A stretch of 64,000 nt of DNA from Pseudoalteromonas ostreae (GTDB lineage: Bacteria > Pseudomonadota > Gammaproteobacteria > Enterobacterales > Alteromonadaceae). Location: contig NZ_JAGPYN010000001.1 in NCBI RefSeq assembly GCF_018069805.1, positions 1 to 64,000 of the forward strand, written 5' to 3'. Shown piece after piece: positions 16,608 through 26,114 of the stretch (position 1 is the first letter of the stretch; each line of letters opens with the position of its first letter). The notes beneath the pieces were generated by a model. That model was not told where the DNA came from. It searched no databases and saw only the letters and a list, made by a program, of their open reading frames with translations. A program made the position numbers and the translations under genes.

Positions 16608-18074
16608 ATGATCATCTTTTTTATCTGCCTGACTATTTTAATATTAGGTTACAAATTCTACAGTCCCTTTGTAGAAAAACAAGCCAGTATGGACACCACT
16701 ATTGATACACCACAAAAACGCTTTAGCGAAGGTGTTGATTATGTTGCGATTCACCCTGTTCGTGCGTTTTTAATTCAGTTTTTAAATATTGCAGGGGTAG
16801 GCCCAATATTCGGTCCTATTTTAGGTGCTCTGTACGGTCCAATTGCTTTAGTCTGGATTGTACTCGGTAATGTATTAGGTGGAGCAGTACACGACTTTTA
16901 CTCAGGTGTTATGAGTATCAAAGAGGATGGTAAAAGCCTACCAGAAATTGCAGGTAAATATTATAACGTTGTATTTAAAGGCTTTATGTTAATATTTACG
17001 GCTATGTTATTATTTTTTGTCGGCGTGGTATTCATAATGAGCCCCGCTGGATTATTAAGTAACTTAGACGTATTTAAAGAGACTATATTTGCCAATAATA
17101 CCTTTTGGGTGTTGGCAATTTTGGCCTATTATTTTTTAGCTACTTTACTGCCAATTGATAAAATCATTACTAAATTTTACCCTGTTTTTGGTTTATTAAT
17201 GATTGTGATGACAGTTGCAATTGCTGTATCGCTGTTAATTAATGCGCCGCATTTACCGGTAGCAGGTGATTTTTTAGCGTATTTTGAAGCTGATCATGCC
17301 CACGACTTTTTAACTCCAAATCCAGATGGATTACCTACTTGGCCGTTATTGTTTATTACCATAACCTGTGGTGCTATTAGTGGTTTTCACTCTACGCAAG
17401 CGCCTATTATTGCACGTTGCTTAACTAACGAAAAATACGTTCGTCCAGTTTATTACGGCGCAATGATGTGTGAAGGAATTGTTGGTTGTGTATGGGCATT
17501 AGCAGGTATTGCTGCGTTCCCTGAAGGCTATACAGGTTTAAAAGAAATGCTTGATTTAGGTGGCCCAGGTTTAGTGGTTAATCATATAGCAAACAGTTAT
17601 TTAGGTGTATTTGGTGGTATTATGGCGATTATTGCAGTAGCAGTATTCCCAATTACCTCAGGTGATACAGCGTTTCGTTCACTGCGCTTAACTGTCGTTG
17701 ATGCGTTTAATATTCCGCAAAGTTTACGGAATCGTTTATTGTTAGCAATCCCTATTTTAACGATTGCGTACTTTATGACTAAGCTCGATTTCTCGGTTAT
17801 TTGGCGTTATTTTGCATTTTCAAATATGTTGCTCTCTACCAGCGTACTTTGGCTTGCGACTAAGTACTTATTTGACCGTGGAACATTCCATTGGATTGCG
17901 AGTATACCTGCCATAATAGCTACAGCAGTTACGTTATCGTACATAATGACTGCGGCAATTGGCCTTAACTTATCAAGTGATATGGGGAAACCAATTGGTG
18001 TTGTGGTTGCTGTGGTTGGATTTATTGCATTAGCTATAGTAGATTTAAAACATAAAGGAAAAATTACTCATTAA
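16608..18074 (+). CDS. CstA-family (carbon starvation) membrane permease, short form
   Basis: An inner-membrane protein of about 488 residues with a dozen or more hydrophobic helices. The regions HPVRAFLIQFLNIAGVGPIF, VLGNVLGGAVHDFYSGVMS and GFHSTQAPIIARCLTNEKYV are diagnostic of the CstA/BtsT family, whose characterised members take up peptides or pyruvate. It is shorter than the roughly 700-residue enteric CstA and lacks most of its C-terminal region. The GTG two codons earlier (16602) is an alternative start. A long inverted repeat at 18164-18203 separates it from the convergent fructokinase. The substrate is unknown. Confidence 0.87.
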   Translation: MIIFFICLTILILGYKFYSPFVEKQASMDTTIDTPQKRFSEGVDYVAIHPVRAFLIQFLNIAGVGPIFGPILGALYGPIALVWIVLGNVLGGAVHDFYSGVMSIKEDGKSLPEIAGKYYNVVFKGFMLIFTAMLLFFVGVVFIMSPAGLLSNLDVFKETIFANNTFWVLAILAYYFLATLLPIDKIITKFYPVFGLLMIVMTVAIAVSLLINAPHLPVAGDFLAYFEADHAHDFLTPNPDGLPTWPLLFITITCGAISGFHSTQAPIIARCLTNEKYVRPVYYGAMMCEGIVGCVWALAGIAAFPEGYTGLKEMLDLGGPGLVVNHIANSYLGVFGGIMAIIAVAVFPITSGDTAFRSLRLTVVDAFNIPQSLRNRLLLAIPILTIAYFMTKLDFSVIWRYFAFSNMLLSTSVLWLATKYLFDRGTFHWIASIPAIIATAVTLSYIMTAAIGLNLSSDMGKPIGVVVAVVGFIALAIVDLKHKGKITH

Positions 18075-18163
18075 CAGAGTGAGTGTTTATTAAAACGGTT
18101 GACAAGCTTATTCACGAAGATTTAAATTAAGTGTGAAAAACTATAAATATCAATCACTTTTAT

Positions 18164-18203
18164 CATTTAATACCAGTCAATACTCATTGGCTGGTATTAA
18201 ATG
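18164..18203. terminator. Long hairpin between convergent genes
   Basis: CATTTAATACCAG (18164-18176) and CTGGTATTAAATG (18191-18203) are perfect complements. The stem extends inward by four more pairs (one G-U) to a 6-base loop. It sits between the convergent permease and fructokinase genes, so it probably ends or protects both messages; T tracts are weak. Confidence 0.6.
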
Positions 18204-18221
18204 AATATGCGTTTTAATCTT

Positions 18222-19169
18222 TTAAAGCACATCAACTAACATGGGTAATGCGGGAAATGCCCCCTTGGCTAAACAGGCTTTTGAACCACAGCGAAGGCCG
18301 AAATTTAAAGCGCGTTTTACTATTTGCTGATTGTTGAGTTTATCCGTGAGCAATATATTTTCATCATTATGATTTAAGTAATACAAAACCCCTGCAATAA
18401 ACGCATCACCCGCACTGGTAGTATCAATCGCAGTAATAGTTGGTGCAGCTTCAGTAAATGCAAATGCGTTATGGTAAACGGTTGCAGGCGCGGGACCATC
18501 GGTTAAAAACACTAAGCTAACATCCGTATCTAGAATCGATTGTAAGTAATCATCAGGTGTTTGCTGTGTTTGCTCAGCTAAAAAATTTAGCTCATCCCGC
18601 GATAGCTTAACTATATCGCAATAGGCGTAACACGCGTGTACATTTTGCTCAATGTCATTGCTATTTTGCCACAAGCTATAGCGTAAGTTCACATCAAAAC
18701 TGACTAGCTTATGGTTATTTTTAGCCAGCTTTAAAGCATTGATCGTGGTGCGCGCAATGGCTGTATCTGTCAGCGTATTTGAGCAAAAGTGCAGTGTGCT
18801 TAAATCTTCCCAATTTATGTGTGCTAAGTGCTCACAAGTTAACAGTAAGTCAGCGGTATTGTGGCGATAAAAGTTAAAACTGCGCTCACCGGTTTCATCT
18901 AAGCTGACAATAACCATTGCCGTTTGGGAATCTTTGATTGTAAATAAGTACTCAGTGCTGACATTGTATTGTGCAAGCGCATTACTTAATTGTTTAGCAA
19001 AATAGTCGTCGCCCATACCGCCACAAAAAGCCGCTTTGCCGCCCAGTTTGGCATAACCTACCGCTACATTGGCAGGAGCGCCGCCAGCAATGGGTAAATA
19101 AGCACTGTTTTGAGAATTTTGCGGCAGCATATCAATAAGCAGCTCGCCAAGGCTAAGTAATTTGGTCAT
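18222..19169 (-). CDS. Fructokinase (PfkB family)
   Basis: A 315-residue cytoplasmic kinase converting fructose to fructose 6-phosphate with ATP. The PfkB N-terminal pattern is seen in GGAPANVAVGYAKLGG and the C-terminal catalytic signature in DTTSAGDAFIAGVL (Asp base in AGD). I start at ATG 19169 (MTKLLSLGELLID), preceded by AGGATTT; an in-frame extension to 19229 would read through a terminator hairpin. It follows the sucrose receptor gene, and its job is clear from context: it uses the fructose released by sucrose phosphorylase. Confidence 0.92.
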   Translation of the reverse strand: MTKLLSLGELLIDMLPQNSQNSAYLPIAGGAPANVAVGYAKLGGKAAFCGGMGDDYFAKQLSNALAQYNVSTEYLFTIKDSQTAMVIVSLDETGERSFNFYRHNTADLLLTCEHLAHINWEDLSTLHFCSNTLTDTAIARTTINALKLAKNNHKLVSFDVNLRYSLWQNSNDIEQNVHACYAYCDIVKLSRDELNFLAEQTQQTPDDYLQSILDTDVSLVFLTDGPAPATVYHNAFAFTEAAPTITAIDTTSAGDAFIAGVLYYLNHNDENILLTDKLNNQQIVKRALNFGLRCGSKACLAKGAFPALPMLVDVL

Positions 19170-19180
19170 ATTGTAAATCC

Positions 19181-19203
19181 TAAAAAACCTAGCCGAGGCT
19201 AGG
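19181..19203 (-). terminator. Intrinsic terminator between TonB receptor and fructokinase
   Basis: On the minus strand CCTAGCC, a 2-base loop and GGCTAGG (19188-19203) run into TTTTTT. It lies 12 bases before the fructokinase ATG, so it overlaps the ribosome-binding region and would set how much receptor transcript reads through into the kinase. Confidence 0.8.
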
Positions 19204-19251
19204 TCAAAAGTAGTGGGAGAGTCTTTCAAGGTAAATAGATGTTAGGAGATC

Positions 19252-19280
19252 AAGCGCTGAAAATACATTATTCAGCGCTT
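19252..19280 (-). repeat. Stem-loop after the second TonB receptor gene
   Basis: AAGCGCTGAA (19252-19261) pairs with TTCAGCGCTT (19271-19280) across 9 bases, 19 bases past the receptor stop. There is no T tract after it on the minus strand, so it looks like a 3' message-stabilising hairpin preceding the real terminator. Confidence 0.65.
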
Positions 19281-19298
19281 AAAAATACTAAAGCTCGG

Positions 19299-21695
19299 TT
19301 AATTAAATAGGTATTTAAGTGTTAGTGACGTTGTACGGCCGTTAATAGTACGGGCACGAATAATATTATTATCTGGAATAGAACCTTCTTCGGCTTCTGT
19401 AATACCGACTGTATCAAATAGGTTATTTACATTAAGCGCGATACTAAGGTTTTCAGATAAATCGTAGCTTACAAAGCCATTTACTTGGGTGTAACCATCA
19501 AATTTAAGATCGTTGTTGTCTTGAGCGTATGCATCGGTAGTACCAATAAAGCTTACACCAGCTGCACCTTTCTCGTAGCTATAACGCGCCATTAGTGAGT
19601 AAATTAAATCTGCTTGGCGTCGGGGCGTATTACCTTCCACTTCTGGTGTTAGTGCATCTTTAACGATTTCAGCATCGGTCCAAGTTAAGTTACCGCGAAA
19701 ATCCCACGCATCGATGAAGTAAGTTGATTCAATCTCAATCCCTTTGGCTTCGTATTCACGGTCGAAAAAGGTTTGTGATGTGGCTTCAAAATTTTGCTCT
19801 TCAGTTTCTGCATAAAAAGCAGTTGCAAATACAGAGAAGGAATCAAAACGTTTTTTAACCCCAAACTCATATTGATTAACTTCATCTACAGCATCTTCTT
19901 TCGCAACAGAGCCATCTGCACGTACTTTACCAAATAAAAGTCGGTCAGCATTCGCTCGTCCGCCTTTACTGATACGAGCAAATGTCGCCAGACTTGGGTC
20001 AATTTGATAGTTAGCACCCATTGAATAAGATGTGTAGTTCCAGTCGTAGTTAACTGGGCTGGCATTAGTAATATCAATGCCTGCAACATTTTGTTCAGGA
20101 ACGGATATTTCACCATCATGATTCATATCAACTGTAGAGGTTACTGCACCTGCGTAATTACCGCGAGCTTCGCCACTATCGTAACGGGCACTTGCATCAA
20201 TACTTACATCGCCAAGTTTTGTAGAAAATGCAACGTACGGGGCGCGAGTATCGTATTCTGTGTCGTAGTCACGCTGACAACAGTCACTTCCCCAAAAAGG
20301 TGTGCCGTAAGCGTACAAACCGTTATCAGAAAATGCAGTACCACCGGCAGCGGTAACATTTAATAAGGCTGCGTTATCGCCCTTAAGCTCCATTAGATAA
20401 GCGTTCCATAACCACGACATGGCAATGTTTTGCGTTGATGCGTAGTAACCAAACGTAATACTGGTGTTATCATCAAGCGATTTAGTCAGTTTAAAGTCGT
20501 TAACAATAGAGTCAAAGTCGTTTAGTGTCACGTCAAACGTATGAATACGCATTGCTAAATCGTCATTAAATGCAGCCCCAGTATTTGCATTGCTGAGTGT
20601 TGCACCTGCGCCGCCAATACTTTCTGCAATCGACGTTGCACTGCCTACTTGTGCAGGAATAAATGAATTAAAGTTACCGCTTACAGCTGATTTACGAAAA
20701 CGGTTTTCGATACGCCAATCATTATCTAAGTCAAATACTGCTTCAAAGCCAATTGAGTCAACGTTAGGGTTCATACCGTCGCGAATATCGCCACTGCTAA
20801 TTTGGTTTTCGCCGTTTAGACGCACTGTTTTTGTAAATAATGCCGAGTGGGGGGTATCCGATTGTGCGTCAAACCCAGGGATAGAATCGCCATTTGCATA
20901 CATTGGCATCGGTAAGTAACCTACGCTTTTATCATCTAAGTGCTTGTAATAAATTCGAACATAGCCGTTTTCAAAATCTTTGGTTAGGTTGGCTTTAATT
21001 TGCCCGCCTTTATTTGATGTGTAACCTGTTTCCCGTGGACCTTCACCTTGGCGAACAAAGCCACCGACATGAAAACGTACGCTATCGCTTAGGTAAGTAC
21101 CGTATTCAAAGTCTGTACGAACGCTATCGTAATCGAGGCCCAGAGTAGTTGATACGCTGCCTGATTCGTTTTCACCATTTTTAGAAATAAAGTTAATAAT
21201 GCCACCAGGTGCATTACTTGCTGCCGTCGATGCTGAGCCGCCACGAATTGATTCGATTGTTTGTACGGTATTATCTAAGCGCATAAAAATATCAGCGTTA
21301 CCAAAAGCGATATCACCGTATTGTAGTACAGGTAAACCGTCTTCTTGTAACTGTAAAAATTTCGCACCGCCAGATGCCACAGGTAAACCACGCACAGCAA
21401 TGTTTGCGTTACCTTCACCACCGGTCGATTCTGCGCGAATACCCGGAATGATTCTAAACGCCTCAGCGGTTGAGCGAGGTGTAGACACTTCAACTTGTTC
21501 AAGCGACAAGCTACTGACTGATACGCTTGATGCCATAATCGTTGTACGACGTGGTACACCAGTTACAACGATTGTTTCAAGACCTTTGTTAGCTTGTACT
21601 TGAGAATTTTGATCTTCTTGCTGTGCATGTACGCCTTGGCTTACGGCAAGTGCTAATGCACTGATTAAATATAAAGGTGTGTTGTGTGTTGTCAT
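19299..21695 (-). CDS. TonB-dependent outer-membrane receptor, probably for sucrose
   Basis: A 798-residue outer-membrane transporter. Visible are a signal peptide (ALALAVSQGVHA), a TonB-box-like ETIVVTG, a plug with ANIAVRGLPVASGGAKFLQL and ESIRGGSASTAASNAPGGII, and a beta barrel ending in a hydrophobic residue run (LTLKYLFN). The ATG at 21695 has GAGGCG upstream; an ATG nine codons earlier is less likely. Two perfect palindromes precede it, one shared with the sucrose phosphorylase promoter. Sucrose as ligand follows from this shared operator and its position next to fructokinase, permease and phosphorylase. Confidence 0.92.
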   Translation of the reverse strand: MTTHNTPLYLISALALAVSQGVHAQQEDQNSQVQANKGLETIVVTGVPRRTTIMASSVSVSSLSLEQVEVSTPRSTAEAFRIIPGIRAESTGGEGNANIAVRGLPVASGGAKFLQLQEDGLPVLQYGDIAFGNADIFMRLDNTVQTIESIRGGSASTAASNAPGGIINFISKNGENESGSVSTTLGLDYDSVRTDFEYGTYLSDSVRFHVGGFVRQGEGPRETGYTSNKGGQIKANLTKDFENGYVRIYYKHLDDKSVGYLPMPMYANGDSIPGFDAQSDTPHSALFTKTVRLNGENQISSGDIRDGMNPNVDSIGFEAVFDLDNDWRIENRFRKSAVSGNFNSFIPAQVGSATSIAESIGGAGATLSNANTGAAFNDDLAMRIHTFDVTLNDFDSIVNDFKLTKSLDDNTSITFGYYASTQNIAMSWLWNAYLMELKGDNAALLNVTAAGGTAFSDNGLYAYGTPFWGSDCCQRDYDTEYDTRAPYVAFSTKLGDVSIDASARYDSGEARGNYAGAVTSTVDMNHDGEISVPEQNVAGIDITNASPVNYDWNYTSYSMGANYQIDPSLATFARISKGGRANADRLLFGKVRADGSVAKEDAVDEVNQYEFGVKKRFDSFSVFATAFYAETEEQNFEATSQTFFDREYEAKGIEIESTYFIDAWDFRGNLTWTDAEIVKDALTPEVEGNTPRRQADLIYSLMARYSYEKGAAGVSFIGTTDAYAQDNNDLKFDGYTQVNGFVSYDLSENLSIALNVNNLFDTVGITEAEEGSIPDNNIIRARTINGRTTSLTLKYLFN

Positions 21696-21715
21696 GGTTA
21701 CGCCTCGTTGTGTTG

Positions 21716-21729
21716 AATCCAATTGGATT
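21716..21729. promoter_or_regulatory. Second palindrome upstream of the sucrose receptor gene
   Basis: Perfect 14-bp palindrome AATCCAATTGGATT whose centre is 24 bp from the centre of the CTTAATCGATTAAG operator. It may be an additional regulator site or chance. Confidence 0.45.
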
Positions 21730-21738
21730 TACATTCTA

Positions 21739-21754
21739 ACTTAATCGATTAAGT
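21739..21754. promoter_or_regulatory. LacI-type operator of the sucrose receptor gene
   Basis: Perfect 16-bp palindrome ACTTAATCGATTAAGT with a central CG, 44 bases before the receptor ATG. The inner CTTAATCGATTAAG recurs exactly at 23235-23248. Confidence 0.85.
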
Positions 21755-21862
21755 GAAAATAACAAATATTTTACAAGAAGCAAATTATTTTGTGCTTAAT
21801 TTGCTCTTTTTTTATTTATTCATTGATTTATAAAGTATTTTTTATTGTCTCAGGATATAGAT

Positions 21863-23092
21863 TTATTCAGTTACAGGGTTATCTTGCTGCAAAGCCGTTG
21901 CTGATGGATCTTTAAAATAATTAAACAGCATAGCTAAAAATAAAATGACAGCAAACCCCGTAGCTAAATAAAAACCGTAACGCACATGGCCAAAGTAATC
22001 GCTGATCATACCCATGAACAAGGGGGCTAAAGCCGCCGAAAGTGCGGTAAAAAATAATATCACGCCCGCCACAGCACCGTGCTGTTGCACTGCAAAGCAG
22101 GATATACCTTTAGAGTTTAAAGTCGGATAAACCATTGACATAAATAACCCCGAAAGTGGCAGTAAACCCACAGCCCAATCAACGCTACCGAATAATGTAC
22201 CGACATAACACAGTGCAATGCCTAAACTTAAATAGGCCATAACACCTTGCCAGCTATAGCGGTTTAATAACCATACGGCAATAAATCGCCCTGCGGCACG
22301 CAGTACAAAAAATATTGTCAATGCATAGGTTGCAAGTAGTGGCCAAGAGCCAGTGTAATCCTTTAACAGCGTAGGCATCCATACATAAATAGCAACTTCC
22401 GTGGCCACGTAAAGGGCAATTGCCAGAGAAAAACCTAGCGCATACGGATTTTTGATCATTTTCATGGTGGTGGCAAGCGAGGTGGGCTTTGCTGTGGTTT
22501 TTACAACGGCTGGGTAGTCTGCACGCCACGCTAGTAAAGCGAGAATTAAACACATTACACCAGCAATAATGTACAGGTAAGTCCAGCTTACATTTTGTAC
22601 CAGTAAGACGCCTACTAGAGCTGGCCCTACAATGGCGCCTATGCCAAAAAAGCCTTCTACCTTATTCATCGTTTTAGTGTGATCTTCGTTACTATGTGAA
22701 ATATCACCAAGTAACGCAAGCGCACCCGTTTTAAATAAACCAATGGCTAAGCCTATGCAGCAAAGTAGTAATAAAAAGAAGGTAAAGCTGGTGCTAAACG
22801 CAAACAAAAAACAGCTCGCTGAAAATATTAAAAGGCCTAGCATGATGGTTGTTTTACGTCCTAAACTGTCTGCTAAAAAACCTAAAAACAATCCACTAAA
22901 AGCAATTAGCGCCATAGGTGCATAATGGAACGCGCTTGCTTGAGTCATGCTTAAACCAAACTCTTTAATAAGTTCAGGTATGATCATGCCCACCGCATCA
23001 GAGGTCATGGCAAACATAAAAAACATCATATATGTAAGCCAGCGTATTTGTTGCAACGGGTCGCTGCTTACGTGTGTGTGTGATTTTGTCAT
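21863..23092 (-). CDS. MFS permease, probably sucrose uptake
   Basis: A 409-residue inner-membrane carrier with about 12 hydrophobic helices and the MFS loop GFLADSLGRKTTIM between helices 2 and 3. It is divergent from sucrose phosphorylase, with the shared operator between them, and lies upstream of the receptor gene in the same direction. It probably brings intact sucrose into the cytoplasm. The substrate is inferred from context. Confidence 0.88.
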   Translation of the reverse strand: MTKSHTHVSSDPLQQIRWLTYMMFFMFAMTSDAVGMIIPELIKEFGLSMTQASAFHYAPMALIAFSGLFLGFLADSLGRKTTIMLGLLIFSASCFLFAFSTSFTFFLLLLCCIGLAIGLFKTGALALLGDISHSNEDHTKTMNKVEGFFGIGAIVGPALVGVLLVQNVSWTYLYIIAGVMCLILALLAWRADYPAVVKTTAKPTSLATTMKMIKNPYALGFSLAIALYVATEVAIYVWMPTLLKDYTGSWPLLATYALTIFFVLRAAGRFIAVWLLNRYSWQGVMAYLSLGIALCYVGTLFGSVDWAVGLLPLSGLFMSMVYPTLNSKGISCFAVQQHGAVAGVILFFTALSAALAPLFMGMISDYFGHVRYGFYLATGFAVILFLAMLFNYFKDPSATALQQDNPVTE

Positions 23093-23234
23093 GTACTTTT
23101 TTCCTCGTTAAATGCTCAGTTTACACTCAGTAAGTCAGTTAGTTACTTATTGTCGTATTACGTGAGCCACGATTTTTGTATGTAAAATTATTAAAAATTA
23201 CTTGTAAATTCTCACTCGCTAGTTAAAGATATAT

Positions 23235-23248
23235 CTTAATCGATTAAG
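23235..23248. promoter_or_regulatory. LacI-type operator between permease and sucrose phosphorylase
   Basis: Perfect palindrome CTTAATCGATTAAG, 21 bases before the phosphorylase ATG and in the divergent region of the permease, identical to the core at 21740-21753. One repressor could control both directions. Confidence 0.88.
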
Positions 23249-23269
23249 TTTCAACGTGGTAATCACACA

Positions 23270-24742
23270 ATGATGAAGAATAAAGTTCAATTGATCACAT
23301 ACGCTGATCGAATCACTGGTCAAGATATCAACGCATTGACCACACTTTTAAATGGCCCATTACATGGCGTGTTTGGAGGTGTGCACTTATTGCCATTCTA
23401 TAATCCAATTGATGGTAGTGATGCAGGCTTTGATCCTATTGATCATAGTGCCGTGGATGAACGGATCGGTACTTGGCAAGACATTCAAGTGTTAGGGACT
23501 GGCTATGATCTGATGGCCGATTTGATTGTAAACCACGTATCGACGCAATCTTTTCAGTTTCAGGACGTACTGGAAAAAGGTAAAGCATCACCGTTTTGGG
23601 ATTTATTTTTAACTAAAGAAGATGTCTTTCCAAATGGTATGAGTGACGCCGAGCAAAAAGCGATTTATCGCCCGCGCCCTGGCAGTTGTTTTACACCAAT
23701 GCCATGTGGCGATGGTCAAACGTATGATTTTTGGACCACATTTACCGATAGTCAAATAGACATTAACGTTAAAGTTGCTGCGGGCGTTGCGTATTTAAAT
23801 AATGTATTAACGAAGTTCTCTGCTAATAACGTTAATATTATTCGTTTAGATGCGGCGGGTTACGCGATTAAGCAAGCTGGCACAAACTGCTTTATGCTAG
23901 ATAAAACGTTTGATTATTTAGATAAGTTATCGGCGCAAGCTAATGCATTGGGTATGGAAACAATTGCTGAAATTCACAGCCATTATCAAACTCAAGTTGA
24001 CGTCGCAAAGCGGGTCAATATGGTTTATGACTTCGCATTACCACCATTGATTTTGCACAGCTTATTTACCAATAATAGTGATGCACTTGTAAAGTGGTTA
24101 AATATTTCACCACGTAACTGCCTAACGGTACTCGATACCCACGATGGCATTGGCATTATAGATGCGGGTCCAATGGGTGATAAGCCAGGATTATTAAATG
24201 CAGCGCAAATTGATAATCTAGTTGAAACTATTCATGCAAATAGCAATAACCAAAGCCGCCAAGCAACCGGGGCTGCTGCCAGTAATGTCGACTTGTACCA
24301 AGTAAATTGCACCTATTACAATGCGTTAGGCGCAAATGATTTTGACTACTTAGTTGCGCGCGCGATTCAATTTTTTGCACCCGGCGTACCACAAGTTTAC
24401 TACGGTGGCTTATTCGCAGCTGAAAATGATATGGCGTTACTAGCAAAATCAAATGTAGGTCGTGATATTAATCGTCCATATTTAGATGCTGATATCATTG
24501 CGCAGTCTCTTGCAAAGCCTGTTGTACAGGGATTACTAAAATTAATTGAGATACGTAATACTCACAGTGCCTTTGCAGGTGGGTTTAGTGTTGAAGGTGA
24601 TAACAATCGTTGTGCTTTAAAGTGGCTATTAAACGACAGTGAAATTGTCCTAAAAGTTAATTTTGCACGTCGCGAAGCGTTAATAATTGAACGCACTGGG
24701 AATGAGCAAATACTCACCTCACTAAATGATTTGTTAAACTAA
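23270..24742 (+). CDS. Sucrose phosphorylase (GH13)
   Basis: Converts sucrose and phosphate to glucose 1-phosphate and fructose in the cytoplasm. The 490-residue length matches the GH13 subfamily 18 type. Catalytic residues read as Asp194 in RLDAAGY, Glu234 in AEIHSHY and Asp292 in LDTHDG, at nearly the same positions as in the bifidobacterial enzyme. The start MMKNKVQLITYADRI is the family's usual beginning. With the adjacent fructokinase it gives G1P and F6P at the cost of one ATP. Related phosphorylases acting on glucosylglycerate or sucrose 6'-phosphate are possible, but the fructokinase favours sucrose. Confidence 0.92.
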   Translation: MMKNKVQLITYADRITGQDINALTTLLNGPLHGVFGGVHLLPFYNPIDGSDAGFDPIDHSAVDERIGTWQDIQVLGTGYDLMADLIVNHVSTQSFQFQDVLEKGKASPFWDLFLTKEDVFPNGMSDAEQKAIYRPRPGSCFTPMPCGDGQTYDFWTTFTDSQIDINVKVAAGVAYLNNVLTKFSANNVNIIRLDAAGYAIKQAGTNCFMLDKTFDYLDKLSAQANALGMETIAEIHSHYQTQVDVAKRVNMVYDFALPPLILHSLFTNNSDALVKWLNISPRNCLTVLDTHDGIGIIDAGPMGDKPGLLNAAQIDNLVETIHANSNNQSRQATGAAASNVDLYQVNCTYYNALGANDFDYLVARAIQFFAPGVPQVYYGGLFAAENDMALLAKSNVGRDINRPYLDADIIAQSLAKPVVQGLLKLIEIRNTHSAFAGGFSVEGDNNRCALKWLLNDSEIVLKVNFARREALIIERTGNEQILTSLNDLLN

Positions 24743-24767
24743 GTTAAACCTTACAATCAGTCACTTA

Positions 24768-25799
24768 TCAGTCACTATGACCTAACTGTAATTGGTAGTT
24801 GATAAGTGCTTTTTGCTCTTTTTTGCTAATAAATAAATTAGCTGCTAATGCTCCTTTTTCTTCACTATTTTGATGAATAGTTGTTAATGTTGGCATAGAG
24901 CGCTGCGCTTCATCAATGCCATCAAATCCAACAATTCGCAATTCTTGGGGTATTTTTATACCTATTTTAACTGCTTCGCGAATTGCCGCGAGGGCAATAA
25001 GATCACTCATACAAAGTAATACATTGGGTCTAGGTATGCAGTTGAGCGCTTCTTTTGCTGCGATGCTTGCATAACGTTCGCTACTTTCTGGAATATTCCA
25101 AGTTCTATCGTCACCTAAGGTAATGTTAACTTCGCTTAATGCTTTTTGATAACCTCGTAATCTTTGATGTGCAATTGATTGACCGGCTTCGCATTCATGG
25201 TGCTCATATACACGACACAATACATTTTCATCTAATAACCGCAGTCCCAATATAGCGACCTGATCAGCACTGCTTTTTAATACGTGTTTAGCCACTTCAT
25301 AACTAGCTTGTTCGTTATCTATGTTTACTGATGCATTACGATCTATATCAAAATCAACGGTAACCACATGTTTGGGTACAATTTTTAATTGATCTACAAG
25401 AGATTGATTACGCGGACGACCATAACAAATAAAGCCATCAACAAAATCTAATACGCTGTTAAGGTTTTGACTATTTCCCGAAAATAATAATAAGTTAATA
25501 TTGTTTTTTTCAAGGATAGAAGCCACACCACGCATAAAACTACTGGCCACAGGATCCGACACCATATACTCAATACTGTCAGGTAATACCAGCGCAACAA
25601 TATTAAATTTACCACGGCGTAATGACTGCGCTGCTTTATTGGGGCCAAAATAGCCAAGCTCTTTACACGCCAATAAAATAGACTCGCGACGACTTTTTGA
25701 TAGTTGATCTGGACGATTAAATGCATTTGAAACGGTGGCGTTAGAAACGCCTAATTCTTTGGCGATGCTTTTTAATGTCCAATGTTTTTTTTGGGTCAT
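24768..25799 (-). CDS. LacI-family regulator of the sucrose locus
   Basis: A 343-residue repressor-type protein. The HTH is LKSIAKELGVSNATVSNAFN, with a variant hinge (VSNAF rather than VSRAL), followed by the sugar-binding domain ending in VGFDGIDEAQRSMPTLTTIH. The ATG at 25799 has GAGAAG upstream; a second ATG four codons earlier abuts an inverted repeat. It is convergent with sucrose phosphorylase and is the obvious candidate for binding CTTAATCGATTAAG. Confidence 0.9.
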   Translation of the reverse strand: MTQKKHWTLKSIAKELGVSNATVSNAFNRPDQLSKSRRESILLACKELGYFGPNKAAQSLRRGKFNIVALVLPDSIEYMVSDPVASSFMRGVASILEKNNINLLLFSGNSQNLNSVLDFVDGFICYGRPRNQSLVDQLKIVPKHVVTVDFDIDRNASVNIDNEQASYEVAKHVLKSSADQVAILGLRLLDENVLCRVYEHHECEAGQSIAHQRLRGYQKALSEVNITLGDDRTWNIPESSERYASIAAKEALNCIPRPNVLLCMSDLIALAAIREAVKIGIKIPQELRIVGFDGIDEAQRSMPTLTTIHQNSEEKGALAANLFISKKEQKALINYQLQLGHSD

Positions 25800-25813
25800 A
25801 CGACTTCTCATGA

Positions 25814-25832
25814 TAGTGAAAGCGATTCACTA
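25814..25832. promoter_or_regulatory. Inverted repeat at the LacI gene start
   Basis: TAGTGAA (25814-25820) and TTCACTA (25826-25832) are perfect complements around AGCGA. It lies 14 bases before the start codon and has a different sequence from the operators of the sucrose genes, so it may be a site for another regulator or an autoregulatory site. Confidence 0.55.
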
Positions 25833-26114
25833 ATAAATTACCATATTTCACGCTAAATCAAAGTGTTAATTATATTGTAGCGTGTATAGCAAGTTACGTA
25901 ATTAGGTATTAGGAAAAAGAATGAACTATAAAGTGGTTGTTATTAATAATAAAGTACTGGCTTTTTTATACCTGCTAGATTACTAACTCACACGTTACTG
26001 TTTGGGCGAGCTTTCACAAAGTTGCCTTATCATTTTATATCTTTACACTCGTACCTTTTTTGATTATAAAGTGCTGGTATTTTTTATTTTTATAAAACTA
26101 ATGTATCAATACCC

